This document shows positions 22,572 through 33,860 of a DNA stretch of 64,000 bases, piece by piece. Below the pieces are notes generated by a model. That model did not search any database, was not told the DNA's origin, and was given only the letters and a program-made list of their open reading frames with translations. The stretch covers positions 7,378,001-7,442,000 of the forward strand of contig CM065309.1 of the NCBI GenBank assembly GCA_033032175.1, written 5' to 3'. Origin of the DNA: Saturnia japonica. Lineage: Eukaryota; Arthropoda; Insecta; Lepidoptera; Saturniidae. Numbering within the stretch: the stretch's first letter is position 1; the number at the start of each line of letters is the position of its first letter. The translations under genes were made by a program, and so were the position numbers.

Positions 22572-23878
22572 TACAAGGTGTCCAGAAAGGGTATCGGGTA
22601 TTTGTTTTCGCGCCATATTCGAAACGGGGCGTCTAATGGGTGCGGGGAGGGGTTCGTGGAGTCCGCCATTTTGTGGAGTTTTAGTCACGATGGAACAGTA
22701 CTGGGGGACGCATCGCACATTTTGCGTACGAGCGTATTATCGTAATGGTGATTCAATAGTGACTGCTCAACGTCTCTATCGTGCGGAATATCGTACACGC
22801 CACGCGCCAAGTGACGATAGCATTAGGAAATGGATCAGGATGTTCGAGAATACAGGTGCGACAGTTAAAATTCAAAACTCTGGTCGTCCTCGTTCAGTTC
22901 GCGATGAAGAAACAATTGAAGAAGTTGAGGCGTCGGTTCGTCAAAATCCGTCTTTATCCATCCGAAAGCGAAGCCAAGCGTTGAACATCAAAAAATCGTC
23001 TTTACATTCGATTTTAAAGAAAGACTTACATCTAAAAGCCTATAAAATTCAATTGGTTCAAGAATTGAAGGATACGGACTATGCTAATCGACTGAATTTT
23101 GCGAACGAAATGCTGCAGCGATTTAACAATTTTAACAACATACTGTTCTGTGACGAAGCAAATTTTCACCTGAATGGTCATGTTAATAAGTAGAATTGTC
23201 GGTACTGGGCAGTGGCGAATCCGAGACGAAAGCATGAACGACCCCTGCATAGCCCAAAGGTCGTTGTTTGGGCCGCTATGTCTGCTAAAGGCATAATTGG
23301 TCCTTATTTTCATGAAGATCAACGAGGCCGAGCAATTAATGTGAATAGTGACCGTTATTGCGATATGTTGCGAAATTTTTTGGTCCCAGAGTTGCAGGAG
23401 TTTGCAGGTTTCAACTCAAGAACGTGGTTCCAGCAAGATGGGGCCACTTGCCATACCTCAAATGACTCAATGGAAGTTGTTAACGAATTATTCCCTAATA
23501 AAGTCATTTCGCGAAGGGGTAACATCAACTGGCCTCCCAGAAGCCCCGACCTTAGCCCGCTTGACTATTTTGCATGGGAATACCTTAAAAGTAAGGTTTA
23601 TCAAAACAATCCGACGAATCTAACCCAGTTAAAGCAAAACATCAGGTCAGAAATGGCAGCAATATCGATAGCTATGTGTCAACGTGTTATCGCCAATCTT
23701 CGTTTCCGTTTAGAAGAGTGCCAGCAACGTAACGGTCATCATTTGGATAACATAATCTTTTCCAAATAATTCTCCAATTCATATGCTAATAATAAACAAT
23801 AAACTTTTTTATTGCATAGAAACAATTTTTGTTTCATTGAACTTACAAATACCCGATACCCTTTCTGGACACCTTGTA
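22572..23878 (+). mobile_element. Tc1/mariner DD41D element, copy 2
   Basis: Same 1307-bp element carried by the second duplication unit, with the same 34-bp TIRs and TA flanks (22570-22571, 23879-23880). It is not an independent insertion: flanks on both sides are duplicated too. Confidence 0.95.
22690..23769 (+). pseudogene. DD41D transposase, same premature stop as copy 1
   Basis: Encodes the same product as copy 1 (MEQYWGTH... to ...DNIIFSK) with the TAG at 23191-23193. The shared lesion shows that the nonsense mutation preceded the tandem duplication. The catalytic Asp triad in LFCDEANF, QQDGATCHT and SPLDYFAW is present but divided by the stop. Confidence 0.9.
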
Positions 23879-23904
23879 TAACTTATTTTTGGAGGATGTT
23901 TATA

Positions 23905-25947
23905 GGTCCTTACGTATGTAGTTGGCGTTAAACACACATTAAAACCTTGGTGGGATGATTAAGCTTTGCTGCATTTGCAGTACGTAAGATTCGCCAGGTA
24001 ACAGATATTGGCATTGCTAAGTTAGTCTACTTCACTTAGTTTCATGGCTTAATGTCTTAAGGTATATTGCTGTGGGGTTCAGTAGCAGAGGTAGATACCA
24101 TATTTATATTACAAAAGCAGGCGATTCGTGCAATTTACAACCTGAGACCTCGTGAATCACTAAAGAATAAATTTCAGGAATATAATACCTTAGCTTTGCC
24201 CCCTAATACATACTTGATATCTTAATATATATTCGAAAAAAAAAATCGTCAAGTTAGATTTTGTCAAAGATCAGCACAATGTTAATACTTATTATAAATA
24301 AAGATAAATTAGTCGTACCGTGTTTTAGACTTAGTAAGACTTATTATTATAAGATTTTTAAGTAATAGTGTTAGGATCTATAATAAGATTCTGAATCATA
24401 TTACTGATTTGCCGGACAACAAGTTCAAGGACCATGTCAAGCAGGATTTACTGTTAAAAGGTTATTATAGGGTGGATCATTGAGTAAATGATAGTGATGT
24501 CTGGAAGTGACTCTCTCTTTCTCTCTCTCTGTGTGCATGCACAAAATTATTATTATTGTTTTATGTTAACTCTTTTGTATAGAAGTAAAAAAAAGATAAA
24601 TCCGATCGAGTTTCTTACCGGTTCTTCTCGATGTCTGGAATATTTTACGAACTGGCAGTAGTGTTTGACGTTCATAAGTGCTTTCTTAGGGCCTAAATTG
24701 AATACATATTTTTTTGATTTTCATTTTGGTTGAACTGGCATTTTTAATCTCAAATATCTGGCGTTTGGTCAGAAAGTCCAAGTTCAAATTTATTTCAAAT
24801 TTAGGCTTCTGTAATTGTGTTTCAAGTTTAATGATTCAATTGTATTCGAATCTTTTGTTTTTTCTTTGACATGGTTATTTTCACAAAATGGAAAACTTAA
24901 AATATCGCGTTATTTACGAATATGAGTTCCATCGTGGCATCAGCGCTGCAGAAACAGCTCGAAGGATTAATGATGTGTACGGGGACGCTACTGTAAAATA
25001 AAACACGTTACGTTATTGGTTCCAACGTTTTCGTTCTTGAAACTTTGACCTATGAATCAAACCCCGTGGACAGCCGGAGACCCTAGTGGATATTCAAGAA
25101 TTAAAGATGATCGTGGAAGCGGAACCATCGCAAGCTACGTCAGAATTAGTGGCAGGCTTCGGTCTAAGTGATAAAACAATTTTAATTCACTTGAAACAAA
25201 TTGGAAAAGAGAAAAGTCTCGAGAAATGGGTACCGCATTAATAGACTGAAGCACGCCAAGAAACACGCATTGAGTGCTGCGTTACATTACTCAACCGTCA
25301 CAATAACGAGGGAGTTTTGAGTCGTATTGTTACTTGTGACAAAAAATGGATCCTTTACGACAATTGGAAACCCTCATCACAGTAGTTGAACCCAGGAGAA
25401 TCGGCCAAATCCTGTCCCACGCGAAAGTTTACTCAGAAAAAGATACTGGTAACTGTTTGGTGGACCAGTGCTGGTGTCATACACTACAGCTTCCTAATAT
25501 AACAGCAGATCTGTATTGTCAACAATTACAAACCTTAATGGAAAAGCTAGCCGTTAAATAACTGAGACTGTTGAATCTCTCTAGCCCATTGCTGCTTCAG
25601 GACAATGCTAGATCCCATATTTCACGACAGACGTTCACTAAATTAGAGGAAATATGGTTGGAATGTCTCTGACATCCACCATACTCCTCGGACGTTATCC
25701 CAACAGATTACCACTTTTTTCGGAATTTAGATAATTTCTTGCAAGGAAAAAAATTCAATTCCTATGAGGCTGTTCAAACCGACTTCAAAGATTTTATTGA
25801 TTCTCGCTCCCATATTTTTTTTTGCAATAGAATCAATGAACTACCTATAAAATGGCGAAAGTGTATAAATAATAATGGTACATACTTCGATTTTAAATTT
25901 ATAATTTCATAATATTTCATATAAAACGCTAATTTCATATGTAAGGG
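23905..25947 (+). mobile_element. Composite DD34D mariner carrying a LINE 3' end
   Basis: Left end TA^GGTCCTTACGTATGTAGT; right end reads, on the opposite strand, CCCTTACATATGAAATTAGC, with TA after it at 25948-25949. The left TIR matches the TIR of the minus-strand copy at 39272 in about 20 of 25 positions. About 50 bp inside the left TIR a truncated LINE begins (23959-24744: RT C-terminus, 3' UTR, then a TTTGATTTT-type tail), followed by about 140 bp of leader and the transposase. Total 2.0 kb against about 1.3 kb for an ordinary mariner. The LINE-tail/leader junction recurs at 40820-41147. Confidence 0.7.
24888..25912 (+). pseudogene. Mariner (DD34D) transposase, decayed
   Basis: Starts MENLKYRVIYEYEFHRGISA then ETARRIND (mariner helix-turn-helix). 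Catalytic blocks are visible as VTCDKKWILYD, LLLQDNARSHI and SSDVIPTDYHFF; 34 residues separate the last two Asp (DD34D). WWTSAGVIHYSFL and NNGTYFDF near the end are typical of mariner. At least six stops and some frame slips (for example after ATVK near 25000, and in PHxLTEARQ near 25240) make it non-functional. No expression expected. Confidence 0.85.
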
Positions 25948-26305
25948 TATAACATAACATTACCTATTATATAACATAATTTATTCTCTAATATGGCTAT
26001 ATGGATAATGACAAAATATAGAAAATTGAATTGGAAACTACATATATTTATTAATTATAATTATTGTCGTCAATGATTTATTGCCTAGTAGTTTAAAACT
26101 AACAATCGTGATTTTAAGGTATCAATTTACTTTTGTCGCTTCTATATGTTTTACAAACCTTATAATATTATGTTTCATTAATAACTACTGTTGTAATAAC
26201 TAGGACATGTAGAACACACCAAAAAATTTTAACTTTGGGCATGATAACAGCATTACAAAATGTTTATAGTTATGTTAACATATCTGTTTACAAATAAGAG
26301 ATTAT

Positions 26306-26566
26306 AACATAATATACCATCACGCCTGTATTCTTCGAAGGGTTAGGCAGAGGTGTACTAATGTACACCCACAATTCGCCGAGTATGTTTTTAGGTCCTA
26401 TGTAATAGGGGGCGAGCCTATTGCCATTAATCGGGCACGAAACCAAACTCCGCGCTGCTACTGAGAATTTCATAGGAACAACCCAATAACACTTTGCTCG
26501 ACCTGGGATTTGAACCCAGGACCTCGCTCATAGCAGTTGCGCAAACGACCACTAGGCTAACGAGGC
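26306..26566 (-). mobile_element. tRNA-derived SINE with 11-bp target duplication
   Basis: On the minus strand: a tRNA-like head at about 26494-26566 (gcctcgttagcctagtggtc ... B box gggttcaaatccc), then the lepidopteran SINE body with gtgttattgggttgttccta and ggcaataggctcgcccccta, and a 3' end near ataccatcacgcctgtattc (plus-strand reading). Flanked by taagagattat at 26295-26305 and 26567-26577, a clean target-site duplication. Transcribed by RNA polymerase III if active; mobilised by LINE machinery. Confidence 0.85.
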
Positions 26567-27254
26567 TAAGAGATTATGTTGACGTATAATTTAATTTTTA
26601 CTATACGATTCAAGAAACATTATAAACCTTGATATTTTCTATTAAAACTTAAACTATAAAGGATTCATTATATTAAAATGAAAATCAACCAGACGCTTGA
26701 GAAATTTACACTGTTCAGTATTCAAGTGAAGATCGTTATCATAGTTTATATGGAAATGTCGTCAGAAACTATTTCGAACTTACGTGTCTTGTTTACAATC
26801 GTTAATTACGAAGACGTGAAACTTAAAGTTATGTACATCATCACACAAACTTCCTGAAACGGCTTGTCTCTGATGTTGTTTCATGGGATCACAACCATAT
26901 TGTGAAACTCCAAGGTTATTTAATGTTATCAATTTATAATTACTATGTATAACTTACGCAAAATAGGCGCATAAAGAAGTTGACTTGTGGAAATTTAACC
27001 TGTGTAAACCTAAACCTATTATGTGTAACAAATTTTTTTTTTAAGTTTAACTTTAACATTAGCGTATGGAGTTTAGTTTTTGTGTTATTGATCAACACCG
27101 TATAATATGATAAACGATAATAATCGCCACGGAGCTGAGATATAAAGTGAACGGTCAAAATAATTATGTTAGAAAGGTCTGAAAATTAGAGGACATCTTT
27201 CTCCACTAGAGCACGCTAATTTCATATTTTTATTAATTACTAATAAACACGACC

Positions 27255-27425
27255 AGGCGCTGCTGTGGCTCAGAATTTTTTTTATCCGATCGCTACTAAG
27301 CTTTACAGTATCACCCGCTGGATTAATATGAAGATTGTCTGAAAATTTTATCAAAATCTCTCCAGCCGTTTTGGAGTCCATAGGGAACATACATACAAAC
27401 ATCCATTTTTATATCTATTAATAAA
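27255..27425 (-). repeat. Dispersed repeat of the 'gtttggagtccata' type, copy 1
   Basis: Shares taatatgaagattgtctgaa, catcaaaatc and ccgttttggagtccataggg with 62105-62283. It looks like a common insect repeat end; no element boundaries are certain. Strand assignment is arbitrary. Confidence 0.4.
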
Positions 27426-28081
27426 TGAAAAAAAAAGAAATCCAAAATGATTTACGAAAATGGGTTGATATATAATATAAGTACTTAAAACATGTTTTTT
27501 TACAAAGTTAGCTATTAAAAAATTACTGACATTCATATATGTATTTCAAAAAATATTCAAATAAACATTATTCTATTGTCTAAGACAACAGTATAATTTG
27601 TAATGAGTTTGTTAGAAAATTAAAATAATTTATAATTTTCCTTTGAAACGGAAACAAATGAAGTTTTTGCAAGGCTCAACTTTGATTTTTATTACGGTAT
27701 CTTACTCGACCACTTACTTACACACACATTTGTTCCACACTTGTTCACCATATTAAAATCAGTAATCTTTCTTTTTTTCTAAAATTAAAATACATACTAT
27801 GAATTACTATTTAGTATTTTTCAAGCTAAATATTGTCTGAAAATGTATTCTTAGCATAATCTAGTAAACAAAATATTAATAGGTATAATAAAAATACGCC
27901 ATGTATCTGATATAAGCGAGCATAGCGCTGCTCTACCTTAGTGGAAAATGTTCGAAAATAATCTATCTTCTGTTTTCTGAACGTATTCACCGTACAAGTA
28001 ACTGCCTATGTCGATGTTTATGCTTATATCTAGGCTCCGTGAAAATTGTATTTAATTTTCATGTTTCACTATTCATGACAG

Positions 28082-28286
28082 GTGACAGATCCGTCGCTGT
28101 TAGTGGTGTACTCTCCCACAGAGCACGCACACGGCCTGTTGTCTACAGCGTTAGGGCTCCGGGTACCTGTTGGCCGATCGATGGAAGTGCGATGTACTGC
28201 CAGAGTAGCACCCGCATGGCGGGAAGGAAGCGAGGCGGTAGTCGGAAACAGCCAATTGGCCGACAGTAAAGAAGCTATGTTACTTG
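28082..28286 (+). CDS. beat: beat family protein, exon with second half of Ig domain 2
   Basis: Acceptor ttcatgacag; begins VTDPSLLVVYSPTEHAHGLL, then STALGLRVPVGRSMEVRCTA, then RVAPAWREGSEAVVGNSQLA, DSKEAMLL. The beat pattern after GE(K/P)V (…V.Y.P.E...GL.T..LGL.F.V) and the Cys in VRCTAR fit the rest of the second Ig-like domain. GC-richer than its surroundings. It seems to end ...ATGTTACTTG|gcaagt, a GC donor with an otherwise consensus sequence, phase 1. Using the next GT (gtatta, 28291) would give a different tail frame. Confidence 0.8.
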
Positions 28287-28744
28287 GCAAGTATTACTAT
28301 TATTTAATTTTTATATTAATAATAAATAATTAATTTAATCTATTATAATTCTTCGTATTATTTAATGGCAACGTGTCACATGCATAGAATATTTTTATAA
28401 TCATCAAAGTTCAAGCAACGTTTTAACAGGATGGTGGTTGTCTTGTTAAAACTGTCCAGGAAGTTTTTGTGGCAACTTAAAATTCATGCTTCTATTTATT
28501 AATATAATTCACTTCACTCGTGCACAATAACTAAACTATATCATGCAAAATGCCACAAGCATTACATAATATAGGGCCGAAAAACGTGAAATTATGAATT
28601 AAAAAACATGACAAATCTTGGACACCGGCAAATACTCTATTACTGTTCTATCAGGATCCCTATATCCAAATATTCTGAGAATTATAGCAATTAAATATGT
28701 AATATTACTTAAAATATACATTTTTCTTAGTTTTTCCTATATTC

Positions 28745-28990
28745 TTTATATATTTAGCGTTATGGCCACAATCTCATCTGATACCAAGTGATAATGTGGG
28801 CTAAAATGGTGACACGCTAATCCCAGTGAGGAATTGGCTCTCAACACACCTATAGGTGCTTGACGACAGATTTTCAACTTGAAGGTGGTAGCTAGCTAGC
28901 CAGGCGGGCATTAGAAAATACTTCTTAGGCGGCGATTCAATAATTAGATGGGAATTGAAAGTGAAATATCCAGGACGCGTCACATTTACG
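28745..28990 (+). repeat. Dispersed repeat with tagctagccaggcgggca end
   Basis: Contains gacagattttcaacttgaag and tagctagctagccaggcggg; the inverted counterpart is at 33215-33350 and 37340-37480 (gcccgcctggccagttacta, aagttgagaatctgtcacct). Class unknown. Confidence 0.45.
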
Positions 28991-29194
28991 CACGTTTCGT
29001 TATATGAGAGAGAAGAAAAATATAACACAGAGACAAGGAAGAAAACAACTATACATTTTGTATTTTACTGCTGGTTTACATTAACTCGGATAAACAGTTT
29101 TATTGAGACGGTAAATGTGATAAATTCATATTTAATGGCATATTATAATGATAATTATTACTATACCCTACACATATTGTAAACCCATCACGTT

Positions 29195-29365
29195 GGTCGG
29201 ATCTGGTTTTCTGGTTTGTCGCGCTCCGGGATTTGTCGGTGTAAATGCGTTATGCAGTAATAAAGTAGTCATAAATAAATTTAAGTGGTAGGGATTGCGA
29301 CCATCATACGCACAGTGATAAAGCCATCACTGATTTTCTTTAGGTTTGTCAATACCAATAATTAA
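29195..29365 (+). mobile_element. Helitron-like internal fragment
   Basis: ggtttgtcgcgctccgggat and gataaagccatcactgattt correspond to internal sequence of the element at 10439-11335. No ends present. Confidence 0.35.
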
Positions 29366-30969
29366 CAATGTCAATTATTGTCTTTATTATCTGAATGACC
29401 ATAGAATGAATGAGTGAATGAATGAACACTCGAATACTTTAATTCCCCATTTTTGGGTAAAATTGCAATTACTTGCATTATCTATCATGCGTTTGTGTTT
29501 GTGTTGACAACTGTAATTGTGTGTTGCTTATGAAATCAAGCATATTATTATTAATAAACTTGAGAAATTTTGAGCTTTCGTTATAAATAGTAATATTTTA
29601 TCATTCGATTATAAATAAGTTTGCATTATAACTACTGCTGCAAATTCACTGAACATTTTGAAAAGACAATGTGTTTATATGCAATGATATTATAAGTTAT
29701 GTACGTTCATTGTTCCCTTTCTCTAGCATTCATACAACTTTCCGTAATAATATGCCAAGTACTGGCAAACATAAAAGTAAATTCATATTTTAAAATGACA
29801 AAACCTTTTAACCTTTGTTCGCGTAATAACCACCACTGCATTTTCTTTATCAAATATGAATAACGAATTACAGTCATAAACCCTTGCCGTACGTGAATAT
29901 AAAAAATGAAATACGGGCACTTATAATTTTGTATAATAAACGTAATACAACATAAACATATTGAATACAGGAAACGGTATACACTATCTGAAATCGCTAC
30001 CTCAGAATAATTTAATGCTACCGACCCCTACCGCTGCTTTCATAACTATGTTTGTTATAAACGGATGTCGATCGAGATATCTCAGACCATTAACTTGGAG
30101 AATATCTACTATATTTATAGTTATGTTGTAGCAATCAGTTGCGGTTTTAATTGCTATTAGGCTTGTGTTACCGGTGAGGTGGAACATAATTTATAGATGT
30201 ACATTAATATTGTCTGGAGTCGCTGATTGTAACAAGATATCTTTATGGATCATTGAGGTCATTAGGTATGGATTAAATTGATAACTGGGGGTTACCTATA
30301 AACTAATTGATACTCGAAATTCTATCGAGTTTTACTAAAATGTATTTTTTATTCCACGAGTGAAGTTTATCATCATTTCCTACTAAATATCACCATCAAA
30401 ACATATTATTCAACGTTATCACGTTCTTAACTTTTCAGGATATTAATATCTAATCGATCCAGATTAACTAAAATATAATTTATATGTTTACGTAAAGTTT
30501 TGTTTATAGCAAATTATAACAGATACTTTTCATAACGCTTGATTTTAAATGATTACTAAAATTTTGGATTATAACATTATCATTTTCAAGATATATTATT
30601 TCTAAATGCCATATTTTTGTGGCAACGCCATATCTCCCTTAATTCTTCATCAAAATTTATTATTTAAACATTATCTTAAAGTGTTTATTTTTCGCTACTA
30701 ACAATCTGTTTCTTAACTAACATGACAATTGTTAGATTGTTTGCATTTTATATTGTGCAAAATATTCGGACGAGTCAGCTAAGAATTTCATAATTAGAAT
30801 AAATACTTTTTTTATTCGTTTACAGCGAAATATTTAGTCATTTCTTCAATTACGTAATATACTTTTATAGTAACGGTTTTAACATCACCTCTGTAAAGAA
30901 TTACTTTATGGTTTTTTCTTTGTTTTGTTATCTTTGGATAAATAGAATAACAAAGGTTGTTTGTTTCAG

Positions 30970-31064
30970 TGAGGAGTTCAGGCGAGGCATCTACGTTAAG
31001 TGTAAGGATGTTAACACTTTTCCTCACCGTGTTCCTCAGATCCCTAATGCAATCAGAAACGTGA
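30970..31064 (+). CDS. beat: beat family protein, terminal exon (hydrophobic tail)
   Basis: After acceptor ttgtttcag the frame joined to the preceding exon's G gives V RSSGEASTLSVRMLTLFLTV, then FLRSLMQSET and TGA at 31062-31064. The short Ser/Gly/Ala stretch followed by a hydrophobic run resembles a C-terminal GPI-anchor signal or membrane tail, as proposed for several beat proteins, so the product is probably tethered at the cell surface. The phase match and tail character support the GC donor upstream. An alternative join in another frame is open to 31099 but hydrophilic and less convincing. Confidence 0.6.
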
Positions 31065-31970
31065 TAAATTATCCCATCTCTTTTATTACCAAAACGTGAT
31101 TTAGCAGTCGACGTGATTCTCAATTACTACTGAACTAACATGGAAGGTTAACAAACACTTCCTACGTAATTTAGTTAGTTATATTGATAATAAATTTTCT
31201 TTACCAAAAAACGTTTTTTTCTTCAATGAAATTATTCAATTATATGTGTACGATATTAGTTAGTAAATTATTTGTTTTAATAACAAAAATACGTCAAGTT
31301 TTATATGCATATCTATAGCAAATATTGAATCGACGCTCGTTATTCTTACTTTTTATAAATAATTATAAACATTTATTTAATTTGTATAATTATTTAGGGG
31401 TAAATCTTGTAAATAAGACGTTTAGAATCGCCTTCTTAGATGTTATCTTGTACTGATGTAAATAAATAAAATTAGGACGAATTCTTTTTGTAAGATTATT
31501 AAATAATCTCAGAAACTTCCTTTACAATCTATATATTGGAAATGTTATGTAGGTATATCTGCATATAAGTATATTTTTCAAAATATGGCATTCTTAATGA
31601 ACTTATTAACGTTATTTCATTTGTACGTTTAAATTGTGAAACAATAGTTTTTTTAGTGCGAAGCAATTGATTGCAAGGTTTACAAAATATGTTCTAAGTT
31701 TAATACAAAGTAAAGCAGATATTCTTTAAATCGATGTTAAATTAAATTGCCAACATTTTTAATGAAAAATTTAATATAAATATTGAAAATATAATTTAAT
31801 GTCTTTAGTAATACATGACATATCCTTTCGCTAATATCACATTTTCCAAATGTACATATCGATCTAGTAACACAATTGCTTTTGTTGTTAATGTGTAATG
31901 TATCTAACTAGTCATGTACTGTCATGATTTTGTTGAAATAAATTGTAATTTGTTATTTGTTGGTTTTATT
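31065..31970 (+). other. Probable beat 3' UTR and downstream AT-rich DNA
   Basis: Candidate polyadenylation signals AATAAA at 31189-31194, a further one in taaataaataaaatt near 31460 and another near 31938. Which one is used cannot be told. No other gene or repeat recognised. Confidence 0.35.
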
Positions 31971-32229
31971 TATTTAGGGTACCTTATAATTTTATGAGTA
32001 TTGCAAATTATATTACTACATATTGTGTCATAATATATATGTATTTATTGACTTAATATGTTATAACTGTAAACTTAATTTAGAGAAAATTAAGAGAGGT
32101 AGGGCACAGGTAAATTTCTTTAGATATTTCTTTTGATTTGGGGCAATCACACCGGTGAAATACCTCCCCTACCCCTATAGAATATCGCAGCCAAATAACC
32201 TTGTGTTGTATTCCTGTGTTGAGTAGGGT

Positions 32230-32350
32230 TTCCAGACCCTAGGGAAGAGGGTTCAAGGTCGGAAACGCCCTAGTGATACATATATGATGTTGCAAGTGTC
32301 CATAGGCTACAATAGCCGCTTATTACAAGGCGGACCCTACGCCTACCCTT
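32230..32350 (-). repeat. Common lepidopteran dispersed repeat, reverse copy
   Basis: Reverse complement of the family at 17815: gggttcaaggtcggaaacgc, tgcaagtgtccataggctac and ggcggaccctacgc. Decayed. Confidence 0.45.
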
Positions 32351-32724
32351 GTTTGTCACCTAAGTTGTATAAAAAAAAGCTATGAAATTTTTGCACTTTT
32401 ATAATCCTACGTAATAATAAAATATTTGAATGAGCATAGATTAAGAAGGAAGGACGTAGGTTTAATCACTATACCAGGAAATAATATTATTATATTAGCG
32501 TTTTCAAATCTCTTGAAATTTGTAGTTTTTTAACTTTTTACGAGTAAAGTTCTGAAATTTTAACTTCAACCGACAGTTTATAGTTAAATTTCAAGTAAAT
32601 TAATATGTAAATACATTAGGGAACACAGTATCGGTACCATCTGATCTTCATAATTCGATCACCACGTTCTTTAAACAAGTAAAATGAAAATTAAACAAAA
32701 TTTTTTGATAAATCATACAAACAA

Positions 32725-32886
32725 TGGTAGAATGAATTATTTTCAATTTATTTACCTTTTAGCAAACGTTGTTTTTTTTTACATAGTTAACAAAGACATG
32801 TTTATATTACATGCAGTAATTAATCTAAAGTGAAAGGCGTGACGTAATTGCAGAAAAGAAACCTTACTCTTGAGCCCAGAGGTCGC
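32725..32886 (+). repeat. 162-bp direct repeat X, left copy
   Basis: tggtagaatgaattattttc ... gcccagaggtcgc. It occurs again at 35149-35310 with about four substitutions and the same length. The two copies flank the 2.2-kb block 32915-35149 and look like a very long target-site duplication. After it lies a 28-bp filler (32887-32914). Confidence 0.9.
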
Positions 32887-33359
32887 CCCTCCTCCTTAAA
32901 CTCCTTAAACTTAAGAACTCCTTAAATCATTGAAGTATACCATGATATTATTACGTGTGATTATCGTTAAACCGTAAAAGTAATTGACCTTATTTGTGTT
33001 GTTTGTACCTGAAAATTTTGTTATGTTTACTTTAAAAGTCACTAATAATAGAAATATTGACTTCAAGCACTCATCAACATATTTTGCAGTAATTGAGAAG
33101 CAGTCCTATTTCAGCATGGTTTCATCTTTTTCCAAATCTTCAATATCCATCGTGACATAGACAAAGTACAATCCTTTTCTCCGGTCGTTATGAAATCATA
33201 GATTGGTGTAAGGCATTTTCAATTGCCCGCCTGGCCAGTTACTACCCTCAAGTTGAGAATCTGTCACCTATCACAGATATGTGTGTTGCGATTAGGCGTG
33301 TTACCATTTTGAGCCACACCGACACTTAAAATCAGGTGAGATTTTAGATTGACCTATAA

Positions 33360-33860
33360 AACCTATAAAGAATTAAAAAAAAATAAGATAAATTTGATTG
33401 TGTCAAAATGAAAATATTTTGCAATGTAGACCATAAGAAGGTACTTATAAAGTCAATACACTACTATCGGTTTGTAAAACATCCCAGTCATTGAGATAAG
33501 CCAACAATAAAGTCAAATAGGGCTACCAATATTTTTTTTACAGTATTTGTATTGTTTACAGTTATTCTCACTTCCATACAAAACCGTCATTTACATCTAT
33601 ATCCACCCTACAGTAATAACCCTTTCGATAATAAAACTTGCATAACATGACTCTTGGAACTTTTTATCTGGCAAATCGCTAACGTCCTCAGGAGGTTTAT
33701 TGAAGAACATAACACAATTACTTACTTTAAAAACTTTTGCCTTACTAAGTTTAAAAGTTGGAATTACTATATTTATATTTATTTCTAATATCGAAAAGTT
33801 ATAAAGTTGTTGGGCCTTATTGTTACAACATAAAATTGCAAGTATACCTTTTTGTTCCAA
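33360..33860 (-). pseudogene. LINE C-terminus and 3' UTR relic (in block Y copy 1)
   Basis: The minus strand encodes VFKVSNCVMFFNKPPEDVSD, LPDKKFQESCYASFIIERVI and a stop, aligning by eye with NKILNHITDLPDNKFKDHV of the LINE in the beat intron. The following 3' UTR (acaaaccgatagtagtgtat, ataagtaccttcttatgg on the minus strand) matches that element's tail. The 87-codon frame is a remnant, not a gene. Confidence 0.6.

Larger units (their letters stand above)
22284..24797 (+). repeat. Tandem duplication unit, copy 2 (2514 bp)
   Basis: Direct repeat of 19774-22283. The junction at 22283/22284 fuses ...tttatttca to aggaagg...; only about one base of homology is visible between the original ends, which suggests end joining or replication slippage without long homology. 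After 24797 the sequence continues into the mariner, unlike at 22284. Confidence 0.9.
19826..28081 (+). other. beat intron 3, 8.3 kb, expanded by transposons
   Basis: Bounded by gtaatt and attcatgacag, phase 0. It contains both duplication units (less the exon piece of unit 1), two DD41D elements, a composite mariner, a SINE and a dispersed repeat. The stretches 25950-26290, 26580-27250 and 27430-28080 show no gene or recognised repeat. Confidence 0.7.
28287..30969 (+). other. beat last intron, 2.7 kb, probably GC-AG
   Basis: From gcaagt to ttgtttcag. It contains a repeat at 28745-28990 (related in reverse to 33215-33350) and a Helitron-like internal fragment at 29195-29365 (gtttgtcgcgctccgggatt, also at 11095-11120). 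The remainder is AT-rich with no other exon seen. Confidence 0.5.

Noticed and set aside
30970..31099. Alternative C-terminus of the beat protein (EEFRRGIYVKCKD frame)
   Set aside because: It would need the weaker donor gtatta at 28291 and gives a hydrophilic tail; the frame from the GC donor gives V-RSSGEAST and a hydrophobic end. Not excluded, only less likely.
30812..31123. 103-codon minus-strand gene
   Set aside because: It overlaps the proposed terminal beat exon on the opposite strand and has no recognisable motif.
33597..33860. Conserved small protein gene present in two copies
   Set aside because: The two frames (also 37719-37988) are similar because the whole 2.2-kb block is duplicated. 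The sequence matches the C-terminus of a LINE and is followed by that LINE's 3' UTR.
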